This document shows, in pieces, positions 45,152 through 54,062 of a DNA stretch of 64,000 nucleotides. Where the stretch lies: positions 1-64,000 of the forward strand of contig CAXEUY010000004.1 in assembly GCA_963999645.1 (NCBI GenBank). The letters are read 5' to 3'. Position 1 is the stretch's first letter. Each line of letters begins with the position of its first letter. The notes under the pieces are model-generated. The model made no database searches and was not told the origin of the DNA. It was given only the letters and a program-made list of their open reading frames with translations. A program made the translations under genes and the position numbers. The stretch comes from MedAcidi-G1 sp002294285 (GTDB lineage Bacteria > Actinomycetota > Acidimicrobiia > Acidimicrobiales > MedAcidi-G1).

Positions 45152-46471
45152 GTGACAAGTAATTCTTTTTCTTCTGAATTTGGAACATCTTCTTCACATT
45201 TTGAGGAAGATCAGGTGATTCGTATTCAGCAATCATCAGGTTTGTCGGGGAATGTAAGAGTTTCCGGAGCAAAGAATTCGGTACTGAAAATTATGGCTGC
45301 TTCGCTTTTGGCACCTGGAAAGTATGTAATAAATAATGTTCCACATATTGCAGATGTCCGTTTGATGTCAGATTTGCTTGAAACAATGGGGGCTTCAATC
45401 ACACACCAAAACGATGTGATGATAATAGAAATACCTGAAGAGATGCATCCAGTAGCCCCCTATGAATTAGTCGAGAGAATGAGAGCCTCGATAGTAGTTT
45501 TGGGACCTCTATTGGCACGATTTAAAAAAGCAAAAGTATCAGTACCAGGTGGAGATGATTTTGGACACAGGCCTATAGATATGCATTTGAAAGGCTTGGA
45601 GGAGCTAGGGGTTACTTTCAGCAGTAGTCATGGATACATAGAAGGTGTTGCTGAAAAACTAGTTGGAGGAAAAGTATTACTTAGCTTTCCCAGTGTTGGT
45701 GCTACTGAAAATTTGCTTATGGCAGCGGTCTTGGCAGAAGGGGCGACACTTATAGAAAACGCTGCGCGTGAACCTGAAATAGTTGACCTTGTAGATTTTC
45801 TAAACAGTATGGGGGCGCAAATTACTGGAGAAGGAACTTCAACTCTTCAAATTCAAGGAGTCGATCATTTAGAACCAGTCGAACATACTGTCATTCCAGA
45901 TCGAATTGAAGCAGCTACTTACATCTCAGCTTTAGGAATGACAGGAGGTCATATTGTCATAGAAGAAGCTCGGTTAGACCATATGGAAATGCTCACTGAA
46001 AAATTAAAAGAGATGGGAATAGAGATTGAACAAGTTGATTCAGGAATTAGTGTGACTGTTTCCCAAAGGCTCCAATCGATTGATTTGGCAACATTGCCAT
46101 ATCCGGGAGTTGCTACTGACTACAAACCTTTTTTAGTTACATTGCTTTCAATTTCGGATGGAGTAGGAATCGTTACTGAAAATATTTTTGCTGGAAGATT
46201 TCGTTATGTTGATGAACTGATCAGGATGGGTGCAGATATACGTGCTGAGGGTCATCATGCTGTTGTGCGAGGAGTTGAAAGACTTTCAGGGGCGCCTGTT
46301 AGAGCTCCCGATATACGAGCGGGGGCTGCTTTAGTCTTGGCTGGATTAGCAGCAGAAGGAGAAACTTTAGTTGGGTCGGCTAGTCATATAGAGCGCGGTT
46401 ATCAGGATTTAGTAGGGAACTTACATTCTTTGGGCGCAGAGATTGAATTCCTCAATTATCAGGAGAAATAG
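45152..46471 (+). CDS. murA: UDP-N-acetylglucosamine 1-carboxyvinyltransferase (fosfomycin-insensitive type)
   Basis: A 439-residue enolpyruvyl transferase, first committed step of peptidoglycan synthesis. GAKNSVLKIMAASLL contains the K41-N42 pair, and TDYKPFLVTLL the catalytic Asp region. The active-site loop reads SVPGGDDFGHRPIDMHL: D135 stands where E. coli MurA has C115, the residue alkylated by fosfomycin. This Cys-to-Asp form is known from Mycobacterium and Chlamydia and is naturally insensitive. GTG start at 45152 follows a leaderless-type -10. The position after the atp operon is the same as in M. tuberculosis. Confidence 0.95.
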   Translation: MTSNSFSSEFGTSSSHFEEDQVIRIQQSSGLSGNVRVSGAKNSVLKIMAASLLAPGKYVINNVPHIADVRLMSDLLETMGASITHQNDVMIIEIPEEMHPVAPYELVERMRASIVVLGPLLARFKKAKVSVPGGDDFGHRPIDMHLKGLEELGVTFSSSHGYIEGVAEKLVGGKVLLSFPSVGATENLLMAAVLAEGATLIENAAREPEIVDLVDFLNSMGAQITGEGTSTLQIQGVDHLEPVEHTVIPDRIEAATYISALGMTGGHIVIEEARLDHMEMLTEKLKEMGIEIEQVDSGISVTVSQRLQSIDLATLPYPGVATDYKPFLVTLLSISDGVGIVTENIFAGRFRYVDELIRMGADIRAEGHHAVVRGVERLSGAPVRAPDIRAGAALVLAGLAAEGETLVGSASHIERGYQDLVGNLHSLGAEIEFLNYQEK

Positions 46472-46634
46472 AATCGTTTTCCGTTGTTAAATCTGATCCA
46501 TCATCGTGTTTCATTTTTTCCGCTTTCCGATTGGCTCCCCAAAGCAGCCAGGCAATTAAACCCAGAGGAGCCACGACAAGTAGAATTTCATCCCATCCAC
46601 CTTGGTGTGCTACCACATGATGTAAAAATTTCAT
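46452..46634 (-). CDS. Small single-pass membrane protein
   Basis: A 60-residue protein starting MKFLHHVVAHQGGWDEILL, with one membrane segment (LVVAPLGLIAWLLWGAN) and a charged cytoplasmic tail. A VAHQGGWDEIL-type beginning recurs in small actinobacterial membrane proteins, as I remember. The TATTCT element lies 6 nt before its ATG, supporting expression. Its 3' end overlaps the end of murA by 20 nt on the opposite strand. Function unknown. Confidence 0.7.
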   Translation of the reverse strand: MKFLHHVVAHQGGWDEILLVVAPLGLIAWLLWGANRKAEKMKHDDGSDLTTENDSISPDN

Positions 46635-46640
46635 CTTTTA

Positions 46641-46646
46641 AGAATA
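46641..46646 (-). promoter_or_regulatory. Leaderless -10 element of the small membrane protein gene
   Basis: Minus strand TATTCT, 6 nt (TAAAAG), ATG at 46634. Confidence 0.5.
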
Positions 46647-46702
46647 TTGTCAATCTTACAGAAGTGGGTGTAGTCGGCCGATAGTCATGCGAAACTGTAT
46701 AT

Positions 46703-47002
46703 ATGGCAGATGATTCAGAAAAAGATTCAGATAGAAGATTAGAAACTCTTGTAAAAGATGTAATCGAAATTATACGACCTGCCCTTCAAGCAGATGAAGG
46801 TGATGTAGTTCTACATGGTGTGAATGAAAAAACTGGAGAAGTGACTGTTGAATTAATTGGAGCTTGCATAACTTGTGATTCATCAGACCAGACGATTAAA
46901 GCAGGAATAGAGAGAGTGTTAAAAGAAAGGGTTCCTGAGGTTACTTCTGTCCTCAATATAGGTGAAGCTTCAGCAGAAGAAGGAACAGCAGTAACTCTTT
47001 AG
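46703..47002 (+). CDS. NfuA/NifU C-terminal domain Fe-S carrier
   Basis: A 99-residue Nfu-type protein. RPALQADEGDVVLHGV and the cluster-binding CxxC in IGACITCDSSDQTIKAGIE are typical; it lacks the N-terminal scaffold domain of NifU. It probably holds or transfers a [4Fe-4S] cluster between subunits. A cysteine desulfurase is encoded 1.4 kb downstream, fitting Fe-S assembly. The next gene (rhomboid) starts 7 nt after it. Confidence 0.92.
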   Translation: MADDSEKDSDRRLETLVKDVIEIIRPALQADEGDVVLHGVNEKTGEVTVELIGACITCDSSDQTIKAGIERVLKERVPEVTSVLNIGEASAEEGTAVTL

Positions 47003-47009
47003 GAATTAG

Positions 47010-47912
47010 ATGACCAGTAAATTTTGTTATTGGCATTCAGACCGATATGCCGGAGTCACTTGTCAGCGTTGTGATCGTAGAATCTGCGCGGAATGCATGC
47101 ATACGGCTTCCGTCGGCTTTCACTGTCCAGCGTGCGTAGCACCACAGAGTATCCACTCGCGAAGACAACGAACTTCTTTCTCGCGTCCCAGCAGGAGATT
47201 TGGAAATATTTCAGAACAGTCATTGACTACCAGATCACTTATATCAGTAAATCTTATGGCGTTTTTACTAACTCTTTTAAAAGGAGGATCGTTAGGTGTA
47301 GGCGGTGGAGATATAACGCGCGATTTCGCGTTGGTCGGATGCGCTCGAGTTTTTGTTTTTTCTGGTGAGTGCATCGATGGAGTTGCAGGCGGTGAATGGT
47401 GGAGGATGATTACAGGAGGCTTTCTTCATGCAGGTGTAATCCATTTGGCATTTAATATGTTTCTCTTGTGGATGCTAGGGAGTCAGCTAGAGAGGCTTTT
47501 AGGAGTGACGAGCTATTTGCTTTTGTACTTTGGCTCGTTACTGTCGGGTGTGTTGGGAGTGATGTTGTTAGATCCCAAGGTGTTAACTGTTGGTGCTTCA
47601 GGGGCAGTTTTTGGATTGATGGGTGCCACTGTTGTCTACCAGTTGCGTCGGGGTTTAAGCCCTTGGTCAAACGGAATAGGAAGTCTGCTAGTTATAAATT
47701 TAATTTTCACATTCGCTAGACCTAATATCTCGGTTGGAGGACATATAGGTGGTCTACTGGGCGGGTTGCTTCTTGGATGGCTGATCGACGAGATGCATAC
47801 AAGGGATCTACCGACATATGTAAAACGTTTCGTTCCTTTGGTGATAGCAATTACTTTTGGGATTGTGTCTATTTGGGCGTCACGTTATTGGTATAACCCC
47901 ATACTGGGATGA
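47010..47912 (+). CDS. Rhomboid intramembrane serine protease with N-terminal zinc-binding domain
   Basis: A 300-residue membrane protease. An N-terminal B-box-like zinc module holds CYWH, TCQRCDRRICAECM and FHCPACV. Then come six or seven membrane segments with the catalytic Ser in TVGASGAVFGLMGA (about residue 195), the oxyanion-side HLAFNMFLLW and the catalytic His in ISVGGHIGGLLGG. The zinc module plus rhomboid arrangement is common in actinobacteria. Substrates unknown. Follows the Nfu gene by 7 nt, convergent with the SRPBCC gene. Confidence 0.93.
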   Translation: MTSKFCYWHSDRYAGVTCQRCDRRICAECMHTASVGFHCPACVAPQSIHSRRQRTSFSRPSRRFGNISEQSLTTRSLISVNLMAFLLTLLKGGSLGVGGGDITRDFALVGCARVFVFSGECIDGVAGGEWWRMITGGFLHAGVIHLAFNMFLLWMLGSQLERLLGVTSYLLLYFGSLLSGVLGVMLLDPKVLTVGASGAVFGLMGATVVYQLRRGLSPWSNGIGSLLVINLIFTFARPNISVGGHIGGLLGGLLLGWLIDEMHTRDLPTYVKRFVPLVIAITFGIVSIWASRYWYNPILG

Positions 47913-47921
47913 ATATGGCAT

Positions 47922-48362
47922 CTAGGGGTTTTCAACCAGTTGTTTTAATTTGTATAGATTTTTTTGCCAAATTCTTTTTAAGACGGGTTTCGCAAAGTAA
48001 CCGGTGATTTTTCCACCCAAATAAAAAGGGAAATCAAGGTTCTCCTCCCATTTGAAAAGAGTTTTTAAATCTGGAGTTTCCTCCAGTTTGAATTTACCTT
48101 TTCCTGCGACGAGACCGTTATGGCTGATGGCCATCAATTCATTTGGGATCCATTCAGTTATTTGCATTTTGTCGGTTGTTCTAAGCGGTCCAACAGTTGT
48201 TTCACAGTTAAAGATTGTCCCTACTCCTTCAGTCTGCTCAGAGGTAAAACTAATTTCCGAAGCATCTGACATCCAGTTGACATGGGTTTGAATATCTGAA
48301 ATATCGTCCCAAACCTGTGTAACAGGAGCATTTATTTCAATTTCCAGTTTTATATGAACCAT
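47922..48362 (-). CDS. SRPBCC/START-like ligand-binding protein
   Basis: A 146-residue polyketide-cyclase-like protein. It starts VHIKLEIEINAPVTQVWDDISDIQTHVNWM and has the strand pattern TIFNCETTVGPLRTTDKMQITEWIPN and WEENLDFPFYLGG that marks SRPBCC folds, which bind hydrophobic ligands. No catalytic residues can be named. It is divergent from the cysteine desulfurase gene. Confidence 0.82.
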   Translation of the reverse strand: MVHIKLEIEINAPVTQVWDDISDIQTHVNWMSDASEISFTSEQTEGVGTIFNCETTVGPLRTTDKMQITEWIPNELMAISHNGLVAGKGKFKLEETPDLKTLFKWEENLDFPFYLGGKITGYFAKPVLKRIWQKNLYKLKQLVENP

Positions 48363-48403
48363 TCTTAATTATGCCGATTTTTTGCGTGTAAAGCAGTTCC
48401 CTT

Positions 48404-48409
48404 TAACCT
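48404..48409 (+). promoter_or_regulatory. Leaderless -10 element of the cysteine desulfurase gene
   Basis: TAACCT, 6 nt (AAGAGA), ATG 48416. The AAGAGA is too close to the ATG to act as a normal ribosome binding site. Confidence 0.5.
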
Positions 48410-48415
48410 AAGAGA

Positions 48416-49549
48416 ATGGATATTTATCTTGACCATGCTGCTAGTACACCAGTACGAGAAGAAGTTATCCAAGCAATGCTGCCATGGCTTTCGAACCACC
48501 CAGGCAACCCTTCTGGCTCCCATCGGTTAGCACGTGAAGCAAGGCGAGCTATAGATGACGCGAGAGACAATGTGGCTGCTTTATTGGATGCAGAACCTGG
48601 CGATGTTATTTTTACTAGTGGAGGAACTGAGTCAGACAATTTGGCAATAGATGGAGTTCTAGGTGCCAAAGGAGGACGGGCTATATGCTCTGCGGTTGAA
48701 CATCCAGCAGTTCTGGAACCAGTTAGAGACTCTGGAGGAATAATCGCCCCTACAGATGCAACTGGAAGGATAGATTTCGAAAATTTATCTTTCCTTTTGG
48801 ATTCAATCGCTGATATTTCTTTGGTCTCGATAATGATGGTAAATAATGAGACAGGAGTCATTAATGACATTGACATGATTGCTGATCTGATAACAGAAAA
48901 ATCTCCTGAAAGCTTTATTCATACAGATGCAGTTCAAGCAACTTCTTGGTTGGATGTTGCCGAATTATCGAAAAAAGCACATTTAATTAGCCTTACAGGG
49001 CACAAGTTCGGAGGACCCAAAGGTGCCGGAGCTCTAGTTTTGAGAGATGGCGTAAATTTGTCACCCGTGATTCGTGGAGGAGGGCAAGAGAGAGAAAGAC
49101 GAAGTGGAACTCAAAACGTTCCAGCGATAGTAGGTCTTGGCGAAGCAGCACGTTTAATAAAGGATGAACGTTCAGTTGTTCATAAGAGAGTAACTATGTT
49201 GAGGGATAAACTGGAAAATGGATTGATAGAAAATGTAAGTGATACAAGTCGAACGGTCCCAGATGGAACGCCAAGAACACCTGGGATTGCCCATATCTGT
49301 TTTAAAGACATAGAAAACGAATCTCTGTTATTTCTTCTTGAAAACAAAGGGATATACGCCAGCGCAGCTTCATCTTGTGCAAGCGGAGCTCAGGAACCAT
49401 CTCATGTTTTAGAAGCAATGGGGATAGATGTGAAAGTAGCAGAAGGTTCAATTAGATTTTCGTTGGGTATTGCTACAACCGATAAGGAAATAGAATGTGC
49501 ACTGGAGATCGTTCCTAAGGCTGTTGAAAAATTGAGGGAGTTCAGTTAA
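48416..49549 (+). CDS. Cysteine desulfurase (IscS/NifS)
   Basis: A 377-residue PLP enzyme that removes sulfur from cysteine for Fe-S clusters and tRNA thiolation. IYLDHAASTPVREEV, TSGGTESDNLAI, the PLP lysine in SLTGHKFGGPKGAGAL and the sulfur-carrying Cys in ASSCASGAQEPSHVLEAMG are all present. The TAATG overlap with mnmA makes it the likely sulfur donor for MnmA-dependent 2-thiouridine. Starts at a leaderless-type ATG. Confidence 0.95.
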   Translation: MDIYLDHAASTPVREEVIQAMLPWLSNHPGNPSGSHRLAREARRAIDDARDNVAALLDAEPGDVIFTSGGTESDNLAIDGVLGAKGGRAICSAVEHPAVLEPVRDSGGIIAPTDATGRIDFENLSFLLDSIADISLVSIMMVNNETGVINDIDMIADLITEKSPESFIHTDAVQATSWLDVAELSKKAHLISLTGHKFGGPKGAGALVLRDGVNLSPVIRGGGQERERRSGTQNVPAIVGLGEAARLIKDERSVVHKRVTMLRDKLENGLIENVSDTSRTVPDGTPRTPGIAHICFKDIENESLLFLLENKGIYASAASSCASGAQEPSHVLEAMGIDVKVAEGSIRFSLGIATTDKEIECALEIVPKAVEKLREFS

Positions 49550-50577
49550 TGGCACGAGTCATGGTTGCTATGTCGGGAGGAGTGGACTCATCAGTTGCAG
49601 CTGCTCTCGCTTGTGAGTCGAACAATGAGGTAGTTGGGGTAACTCTTAGACTATGGGGAGGAGAGTCAGACTCAGGTTGTTGTTCCGTTTCAGATGTCGA
49701 TGATGCAAGAAGAGCTGCCAATGCACTAGGCATTGAACACCACGTATTCAATTTAGGAGACGATTTTGACAAGCATGTAGTCGGTCCCTATGTAGAGGCC
49801 CATTCTGCGGGATTGACACCTAACCCGTGTATTGAATGCAACAGACATATTAAATTTGATCGCCTGCTAAATCGAGCAAAATCGCTTGGTTTCGACAAAA
49901 TTGTTACTGGTCACCACGCTCGAATAACCACAAGGGAAGATGGAACATCACGGATTGCTAGAGCTAAAGATGCAGCGAAAGACCAGTCCTATGTTCTTTA
50001 TATGTTGAATCAAGATCAGATTTCATCTCTTCACCTACCCGTGGGGGAAATGACTAAAGATCAGGTAAGGGAAAAGGCAAATAGTCTGGGGCTCAGAGTT
50101 GCTACAAAACCCGACAGTCAAGATGTTTGTTTTATCACACGCGAAAAAGGAAGAGCTGATTTTTTATCTAAGAGGATTCCATTAACTCCAGGCAGAGTAA
50201 TCGATGAAAACGGCTCTGAAGTGGGTCAAGTGGAGGCTATTGAACTGGTTACCGTTGGGCAGAGAAAAGGAATGCTTTTAGCTGGTGGCAAAGGGCCAAG
50301 ATATGCGACCAGCGTTGACATTGAAACAGCCACTGTAACTGTAGGAACATCAGAACAACTTTTAGTGAAAGTAACTGAATTCAGAGACTCTGTGTGGTCT
50401 GCAAAACAGATAAATGGGGAATTTCTCGTTCAAACAAGCGCACATGGAAAACCTGAAACAGCCAGTGTGCAAGGTGGTTCACTTACATGGAAAGAACCTC
50501 ATCAGAAGGTAGCTTCCGGTCAAAGCGTTGTTTTTTATGAGGAAGATCAAGTTGTAGGCGGGGCAATCGCTATCTGA
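49549..50577 (+). CDS. mnmA: tRNA-specific 2-thiouridylase MnmA
   Basis: A 342-residue PP-loop ATPase that makes 2-thiouridine at the wobble position of tRNA-Lys/Glu/Gln. The PP-loop is MVAMSGGVDSSVAAAL, and the two catalytic Cys are in TPNPCIECNRHIKF and DSQDVCFITREKG. One-base overlap with the desulfurase gene supports coupled expression. It ends 0 nt from the convergent membrane-protein gene. Confidence 0.97.
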   Translation: MARVMVAMSGGVDSSVAAALACESNNEVVGVTLRLWGGESDSGCCSVSDVDDARRAANALGIEHHVFNLGDDFDKHVVGPYVEAHSAGLTPNPCIECNRHIKFDRLLNRAKSLGFDKIVTGHHARITTREDGTSRIARAKDAAKDQSYVLYMLNQDQISSLHLPVGEMTKDQVREKANSLGLRVATKPDSQDVCFITREKGRADFLSKRIPLTPGRVIDENGSEVGQVEAIELVTVGQRKGMLLAGGKGPRYATSVDIETATVTVGTSEQLLVKVTEFRDSVWSAKQINGEFLVQTSAHGKPETASVQGGSLTWKEPHQKVASGQSVVFYEEDQVVGGAIAI

Positions 50578-51516
50578 TTAAATTCGTAAATTTCGTTTTT
50601 CAGCTTCTGCAAGTAGAACATTTGGTCTAACAGGGGTGATCAGAAAGTTTTCAACAATTGAGCTTTCATTAACATTTCGCATGGTTCCTTTTTTAAGCAT
50701 CATTGAAAGAGGAGTTGAACATCTTATTTCTAATGGTAAGCCAAAAGAGCCCTGACTAAGGTCTAGCGCATCGGTTCCGATCACTGCAGGAGAAAAATTC
50801 TCGAGTTGGTTTCTGGTTATGAGAGTGGGATCCCCAACCGCTAAATGGTCATGTAGGACTATTCCGGCAGGTACAAGAATTATCCAACGTTTCCCTAGTT
50901 GGTATATGGCATTAGATGCAATCACTGAAATTGGCAAACCAATCAGGGAAAGCAAAATGCCGAGTAAAAAATTCTTGTTTAAAAGAAGAACAGGCCCCAA
51001 AGATAAACCTGCCAAAGTGGCAATCCAAGCCAACGGGCCAAATATCAATGCAACAGGTCCTGGTGCTCTAAGAAGAAATCTGCGTTCATCACCGTAAGAA
51101 GCGCCGTCTGAAAATCTGTCCCCCAAAGGCGCTGATAGAGCGATTAAGGCTGCCAAACCACTGGCTGCAAGGCCAATTATCCCTGAGGTTGATTCACCAG
51201 CTTCTAAAGAACTCCAAATGCTGAGTCCAGCAGTAGCAGGTATACCGATTCTCACTATTGCCAGAGAAATAGGAGCTGTAATCAAAGTCGCCAGAAATAT
51301 CAAAACCCAAAAGCTCCAAAGACCGATCGAAACAGTTGTCCTTAGAAGTGATTCGAAATCATGCAAGCTTTTTTGTAGAGACGGTCCGCAGAGCAAAGGT
51401 ATGAGAAGCCAAATTGCACGCAAAATACCTAAAGAAAGAGACTCGCTACGCCTTCCAAAGGTTTTATCTGACAAAAGTTCCACAAAGAGCAGACTAGAGG
51501 GTTTCTTGACCGTCAC
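50578..51516 (-). CDS. Multi-pass membrane protein with a C-terminal soluble tail, unknown
   Basis: A 312-residue protein not recognised. Residues about 30-205 hold five to six hydrophobic segments (for example WSFWVLIFLATLITAPISLAIV, NNFLLGILLSLIGLPISV-like); residues 206-312 are soluble and include IILVPAGIVLHDHLAVGDPTLI, reminiscent of PH-like membrane domains. It lies between mnmA and ligA on the opposite strand. It overlaps no other gene and its codon use looks native. No function is proposed. Confidence 0.75.
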   Translation of the reverse strand: MTVKKPSSLLFVELLSDKTFGRRSESLSLGILRAIWLLIPLLCGPSLQKSLHDFESLLRTTVSIGLWSFWVLIFLATLITAPISLAIVRIGIPATAGLSIWSSLEAGESTSGIIGLAASGLAALIALSAPLGDRFSDGASYGDERRFLLRAPGPVALIFGPLAWIATLAGLSLGPVLLLNKNFLLGILLSLIGLPISVIASNAIYQLGKRWIILVPAGIVLHDHLAVGDPTLITRNQLENFSPAVIGTDALDLSQGSFGLPLEIRCSTPLSMMLKKGTMRNVNESSIVENFLITPVRPNVLLAEAEKRNLRI

Positions 51517-51537
51517 GAACTAATCGTGGCTCAGCGG

Positions 51538-51543
51538 TATTAT
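51538..51543 (+). promoter_or_regulatory. Leaderless -10 element of ligA
   Basis: TATTAT, 6 nt (CGAATT), GTG 51550. It supports 51550 as the start over the in-frame GTG at 51526, which has no such element. Confidence 0.55.
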
Positions 51544-51549
51544 CGAATT

Positions 51550-53607
51550 GTGAGTAAAGGTGGTTTTTCGGATACTGATAGTGAAAAAGAAGTTTCCTTG
51601 CGTTTGGAAAAGCTTGGTGAATTAATCAGATATCACAATGATTTATACCACGTTCAAGGCGTGCCTGAAATACCCGATTCAGATTTTGATTCTTTGTGGC
51701 ACGAGCTAATTGCTCTAGAAGAAAAGTACCCAAACTTAGTCAAATCAGATTCACCTAGCACAAACGTTGGGGGTCGAAGTAACACGCCTTTTGCTGAAGT
51801 TGAACATCGTTTACCTATGCAATCTTTGGACAATGCATTCGACATCGAACAGCTTCACTCCTGGGCTGACAAGATAGAGAGACGTTTGGATGGGAATCAA
51901 AAAATTTCAAGTTGGGTATGTGAATTAAAATTTGATGGATTAGCCGTCTCTATACGTTACGAGAAAGGTCAATTAGTACAAGCTGCTACTCGTGGAGATG
52001 GAGTTATTGGTGAAGATGTCACAGATAATGTATTAACGATTTCAGACGTACCTAAGAGCCTAAGAAATGAATTTCCTGAGATTTTAGAAGTTCGCGGTGA
52101 GGTTTACCTGGGTATAGAAGCATTTAATTCCCTTAATCGTTCAAGGGAATCTTCAAATGAGCCCATCTTCGCAAATCCGCGCAATACAGCTGCCGGTTCG
52201 TTAAGGCAAAAAGACTCGACTGTTACTGCTTCTCGAAACCTTTCGTTTTGGGCCTACCAAATCGGAGAGATAAAAGATGCGTCATTGGAAAATGGTCATT
52301 ATGAAACTATGCAGTGGTTAAGGAAGCTAGGTCTTCCTATTAATGAACATGCTAGAAGATTTACTGATTTTCAAGATGTGGTCTCATATATAGAAAGTAT
52401 TGAAGGGATGCGTCATGACCTTGACTACGAAATAGATGGTGTTGTCGTCAAAGTAGATGATTTGGTCATACAGCAAGAACTGGGTTCTACAGCTAGAGCT
52501 CCACGTTGGGCAATCGCCTACAAACTTCCTCCTGAAGAAAGGACAACGCGACTTATCGATATCGAAGTTTCAATCGGTCCCGGAGGCCAGGCTACTCCTT
52601 TTGCTAAATTAGAACCTGTTTTTGTGGGGGGCTCGACAATAGGTACAGCAACTCTTCACAATGCTGATCAAGTTATCGAGAAAGATGTTAGACCAGGAGA
52701 TTTGGTAGTAGTTAGAAAAGCAGGCGATGTAATTCCTGAAGTTCTGCGACCGGTGTTAAGTGAGAGGCCGAAAAACTCGCGCCCATGGAAGTTTCCGAGT
52801 TCTTGTCCTGCTTGCAAAACTCACTTAGAAAGAAGAGAAGGCGAGGCTGCTACTTTTTGTAATAATTATGAGTGCCCTCGACAAATTCGTGGACGAATAG
52901 AACATTTTGTATCCAGAGGCGCTATGGATATCGAGGGTTTCGGCGAACAAAGAGTTGATTTGTTTGTCTCAGAAGGTCTTATAAGAGATGTCTCTGACAT
53001 ATTTCGAATTGATTTTGACCGCATTTCAACAATGGAGGGTTTCGGCGAATTGTCTGTTACTAATCTCAAGAACGCAATTGAAGAGGCACGTTCAAGGGAT
53101 TTGGGGCGTTTGTTGTTCGCTTTAAGAATTCCGCATGTGGGTATCACGATAGCTAATCTGATAGCTGAAAATTTTTCAGATATTGAAGAATTGAAGAAAG
53201 CAAAAATACACGATTTGGAGATTATTGATGGTCTGGGTCCGAAAATAGCTTCGAGTGTTTTTGAATGGTTTATGAATGATAGAAATATTTCTTTAATATC
53301 GAGTTTGCAAAATTTAGGAGTGAATCCTAGATCTGAGTTAAAGCAGATGGCGGAAAGCGAAATGACTCTTAAAGGTATGACGATTGTCGTAACCGGAAAG
53401 TTGAAAGATTTCAGTCGAGAAGAGGCGCGCAGAGTAATAAAAGATAGAGGGGGTAACTCACCTGCGAGTGTTTCAGCTAAAACCACTTATTTACTTGCGG
53501 GTGAAGGCGGAGGTTCAAAGTTGGATCAAGCAGAAAAATTTGGCGTCTCAGTGATTGATGAGTCAGTTTTTAGCCATTTAATTGAAAATGGTGAATTGCC
53601 GGAGTGA
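51550..53607 (+). CDS. ligA: NAD-dependent DNA ligase
   Basis: A 685-residue replicative ligase. The adenylated Lys is in CELKFDGLAVSIRYEKG, the adenylation domain is preceded by DSFDFDSLWHEL-type Ia region, the zinc site is CPACKTHLERREGEAATFCNNYEC, helix-hairpin-helix repeats follow, and the C-terminal BRCT domain spans about 605-680 (MTIVVTGKLKDFSREEARRV). Start moved to GTG 51550 for the leaderless -10; 51526 would add eight residues. A hairpin follows the stop. Confidence 0.96.
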   Translation: MSKGGFSDTDSEKEVSLRLEKLGELIRYHNDLYHVQGVPEIPDSDFDSLWHELIALEEKYPNLVKSDSPSTNVGGRSNTPFAEVEHRLPMQSLDNAFDIEQLHSWADKIERRLDGNQKISSWVCELKFDGLAVSIRYEKGQLVQAATRGDGVIGEDVTDNVLTISDVPKSLRNEFPEILEVRGEVYLGIEAFNSLNRSRESSNEPIFANPRNTAAGSLRQKDSTVTASRNLSFWAYQIGEIKDASLENGHYETMQWLRKLGLPINEHARRFTDFQDVVSYIESIEGMRHDLDYEIDGVVVKVDDLVIQQELGSTARAPRWAIAYKLPPEERTTRLIDIEVSIGPGGQATPFAKLEPVFVGGSTIGTATLHNADQVIEKDVRPGDLVVVRKAGDVIPEVLRPVLSERPKNSRPWKFPSSCPACKTHLERREGEAATFCNNYECPRQIRGRIEHFVSRGAMDIEGFGEQRVDLFVSEGLIRDVSDIFRIDFDRISTMEGFGELSVTNLKNAIEEARSRDLGRLLFALRIPHVGITIANLIAENFSDIEELKKAKIHDLEIIDGLGPKIASSVFEWFMNDRNISLISSLQNLGVNPRSELKQMAESEMTLKGMTIVVTGKLKDFSREEARRVIKDRGGNSPASVSAKTTYLLAGEGGGSKLDQAEKFGVSVIDESVFSHLIENGELPE

Positions 53608-53611
53608 ATCT

Positions 53612-54025
53612 TCAACCTATAACTCTAAAACACCAAGTTAGATTCGATCGACGACTTGGTGTTTGGACATCCCAGTAGACAACAGACGCGCAAATGTTTC
53701 CAGCTGGTAATCGTTCTATCGCTTTTCCACCCTCTGGTCTAAATACCACTGAATTTAAAGCAGGTTCAACTTTTTGTTGGTCAAGTGGGATCTGTGTGTC
53801 TCCAATACTGATGATTTCACCTTTCCAAGTTGGTGAAAAAATTACTCCTACGTTTGTTTGAGCGATTACTTCATCCCCACGTGCAGGAATTAGTTCGATT
53901 ATTCCTGGATTTGAGGTCAAGACAACGTCACTGTCATCTCCATCGGTAATTAGGGCAGCTACTACTAGTACACCTATCCCTAAAGCTAGAAGAGAACAGA
54001 TAATAATTGAGTTGCGGTGCGTCAC
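53612..54025 (-). CDS. Hypothetical membrane-anchored or secreted protein
   Basis: A 137-residue protein with an N-terminal hydrophobic helix (IIICSLLALGIGVLVVAALI) and a soluble outside part rich in beta strands, holding PARGDEVIAQTNVGVIFSP and two Cys (NICASVVYWD, LTWCFRVIG) that could pair. It starts with GTG inside a large palindrome shared with the kinase gene on the other strand, so both are probably controlled together. The layout resembles a bacterial Ig-like (SbsA/Big5-type) domain, a weak impression only. Confidence 0.7.
   Translation of the reverse strand: MTHRNSIIICSLLALGIGVLVVAALITDGDDSDVVLTSNPGIIELIPARGDEVIAQTNVGVIFSPTWKGEIISIGDTQIPLDQQKVEPALNSVVFRPEGGKAIERLPAGNICASVVYWDVQTPSRRSNLTWCFRVIG
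53628..53664 (+). terminator. Hairpin after ligA
   Basis: AAACACCAAGT (53628-53638) pairs perfectly with ACTTGGTGTTT (53654-53664); the 15-nt loop contains CGATCG. It begins 20 nt after the ligA stop, inside the end of the convergent hypothetical gene. The T-tract is short, so termination is probable but not certain. Confidence 0.55.
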
Positions 54026-54062
54026 ATGTAAAGGCTACCTAGAGGTAACCTTTACATGTGAC
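54021..54062. promoter_or_regulatory. 42-bp palindrome: symmetric divergent leaderless promoter
   Basis: Arms 54021-54040 and 54043-54062 are reverse complements with one mismatch (C54035/A54048) and an AG centre. Each arm ends in CATGTGAC, and each GTG is a start codon: plus-strand 54058 (kinase) and minus-strand 54025 (hypothetical). On both strands a TANNNT hexamer (TAACCT 54046-54051; TAGCCT 54037-54032) lies 6 nt before its GTG. The palindrome may therefore be two back-to-back leaderless promoters and, at the same time, an operator. Confidence 0.75.

Noticed and set aside
51526..51549. Earlier GTG start for ligA
   Set aside because: It adds eight residues not typical of LigA and lacks a -10 or ribosome binding site; GTG 51550 has TATTAT exactly 6 nt upstream.
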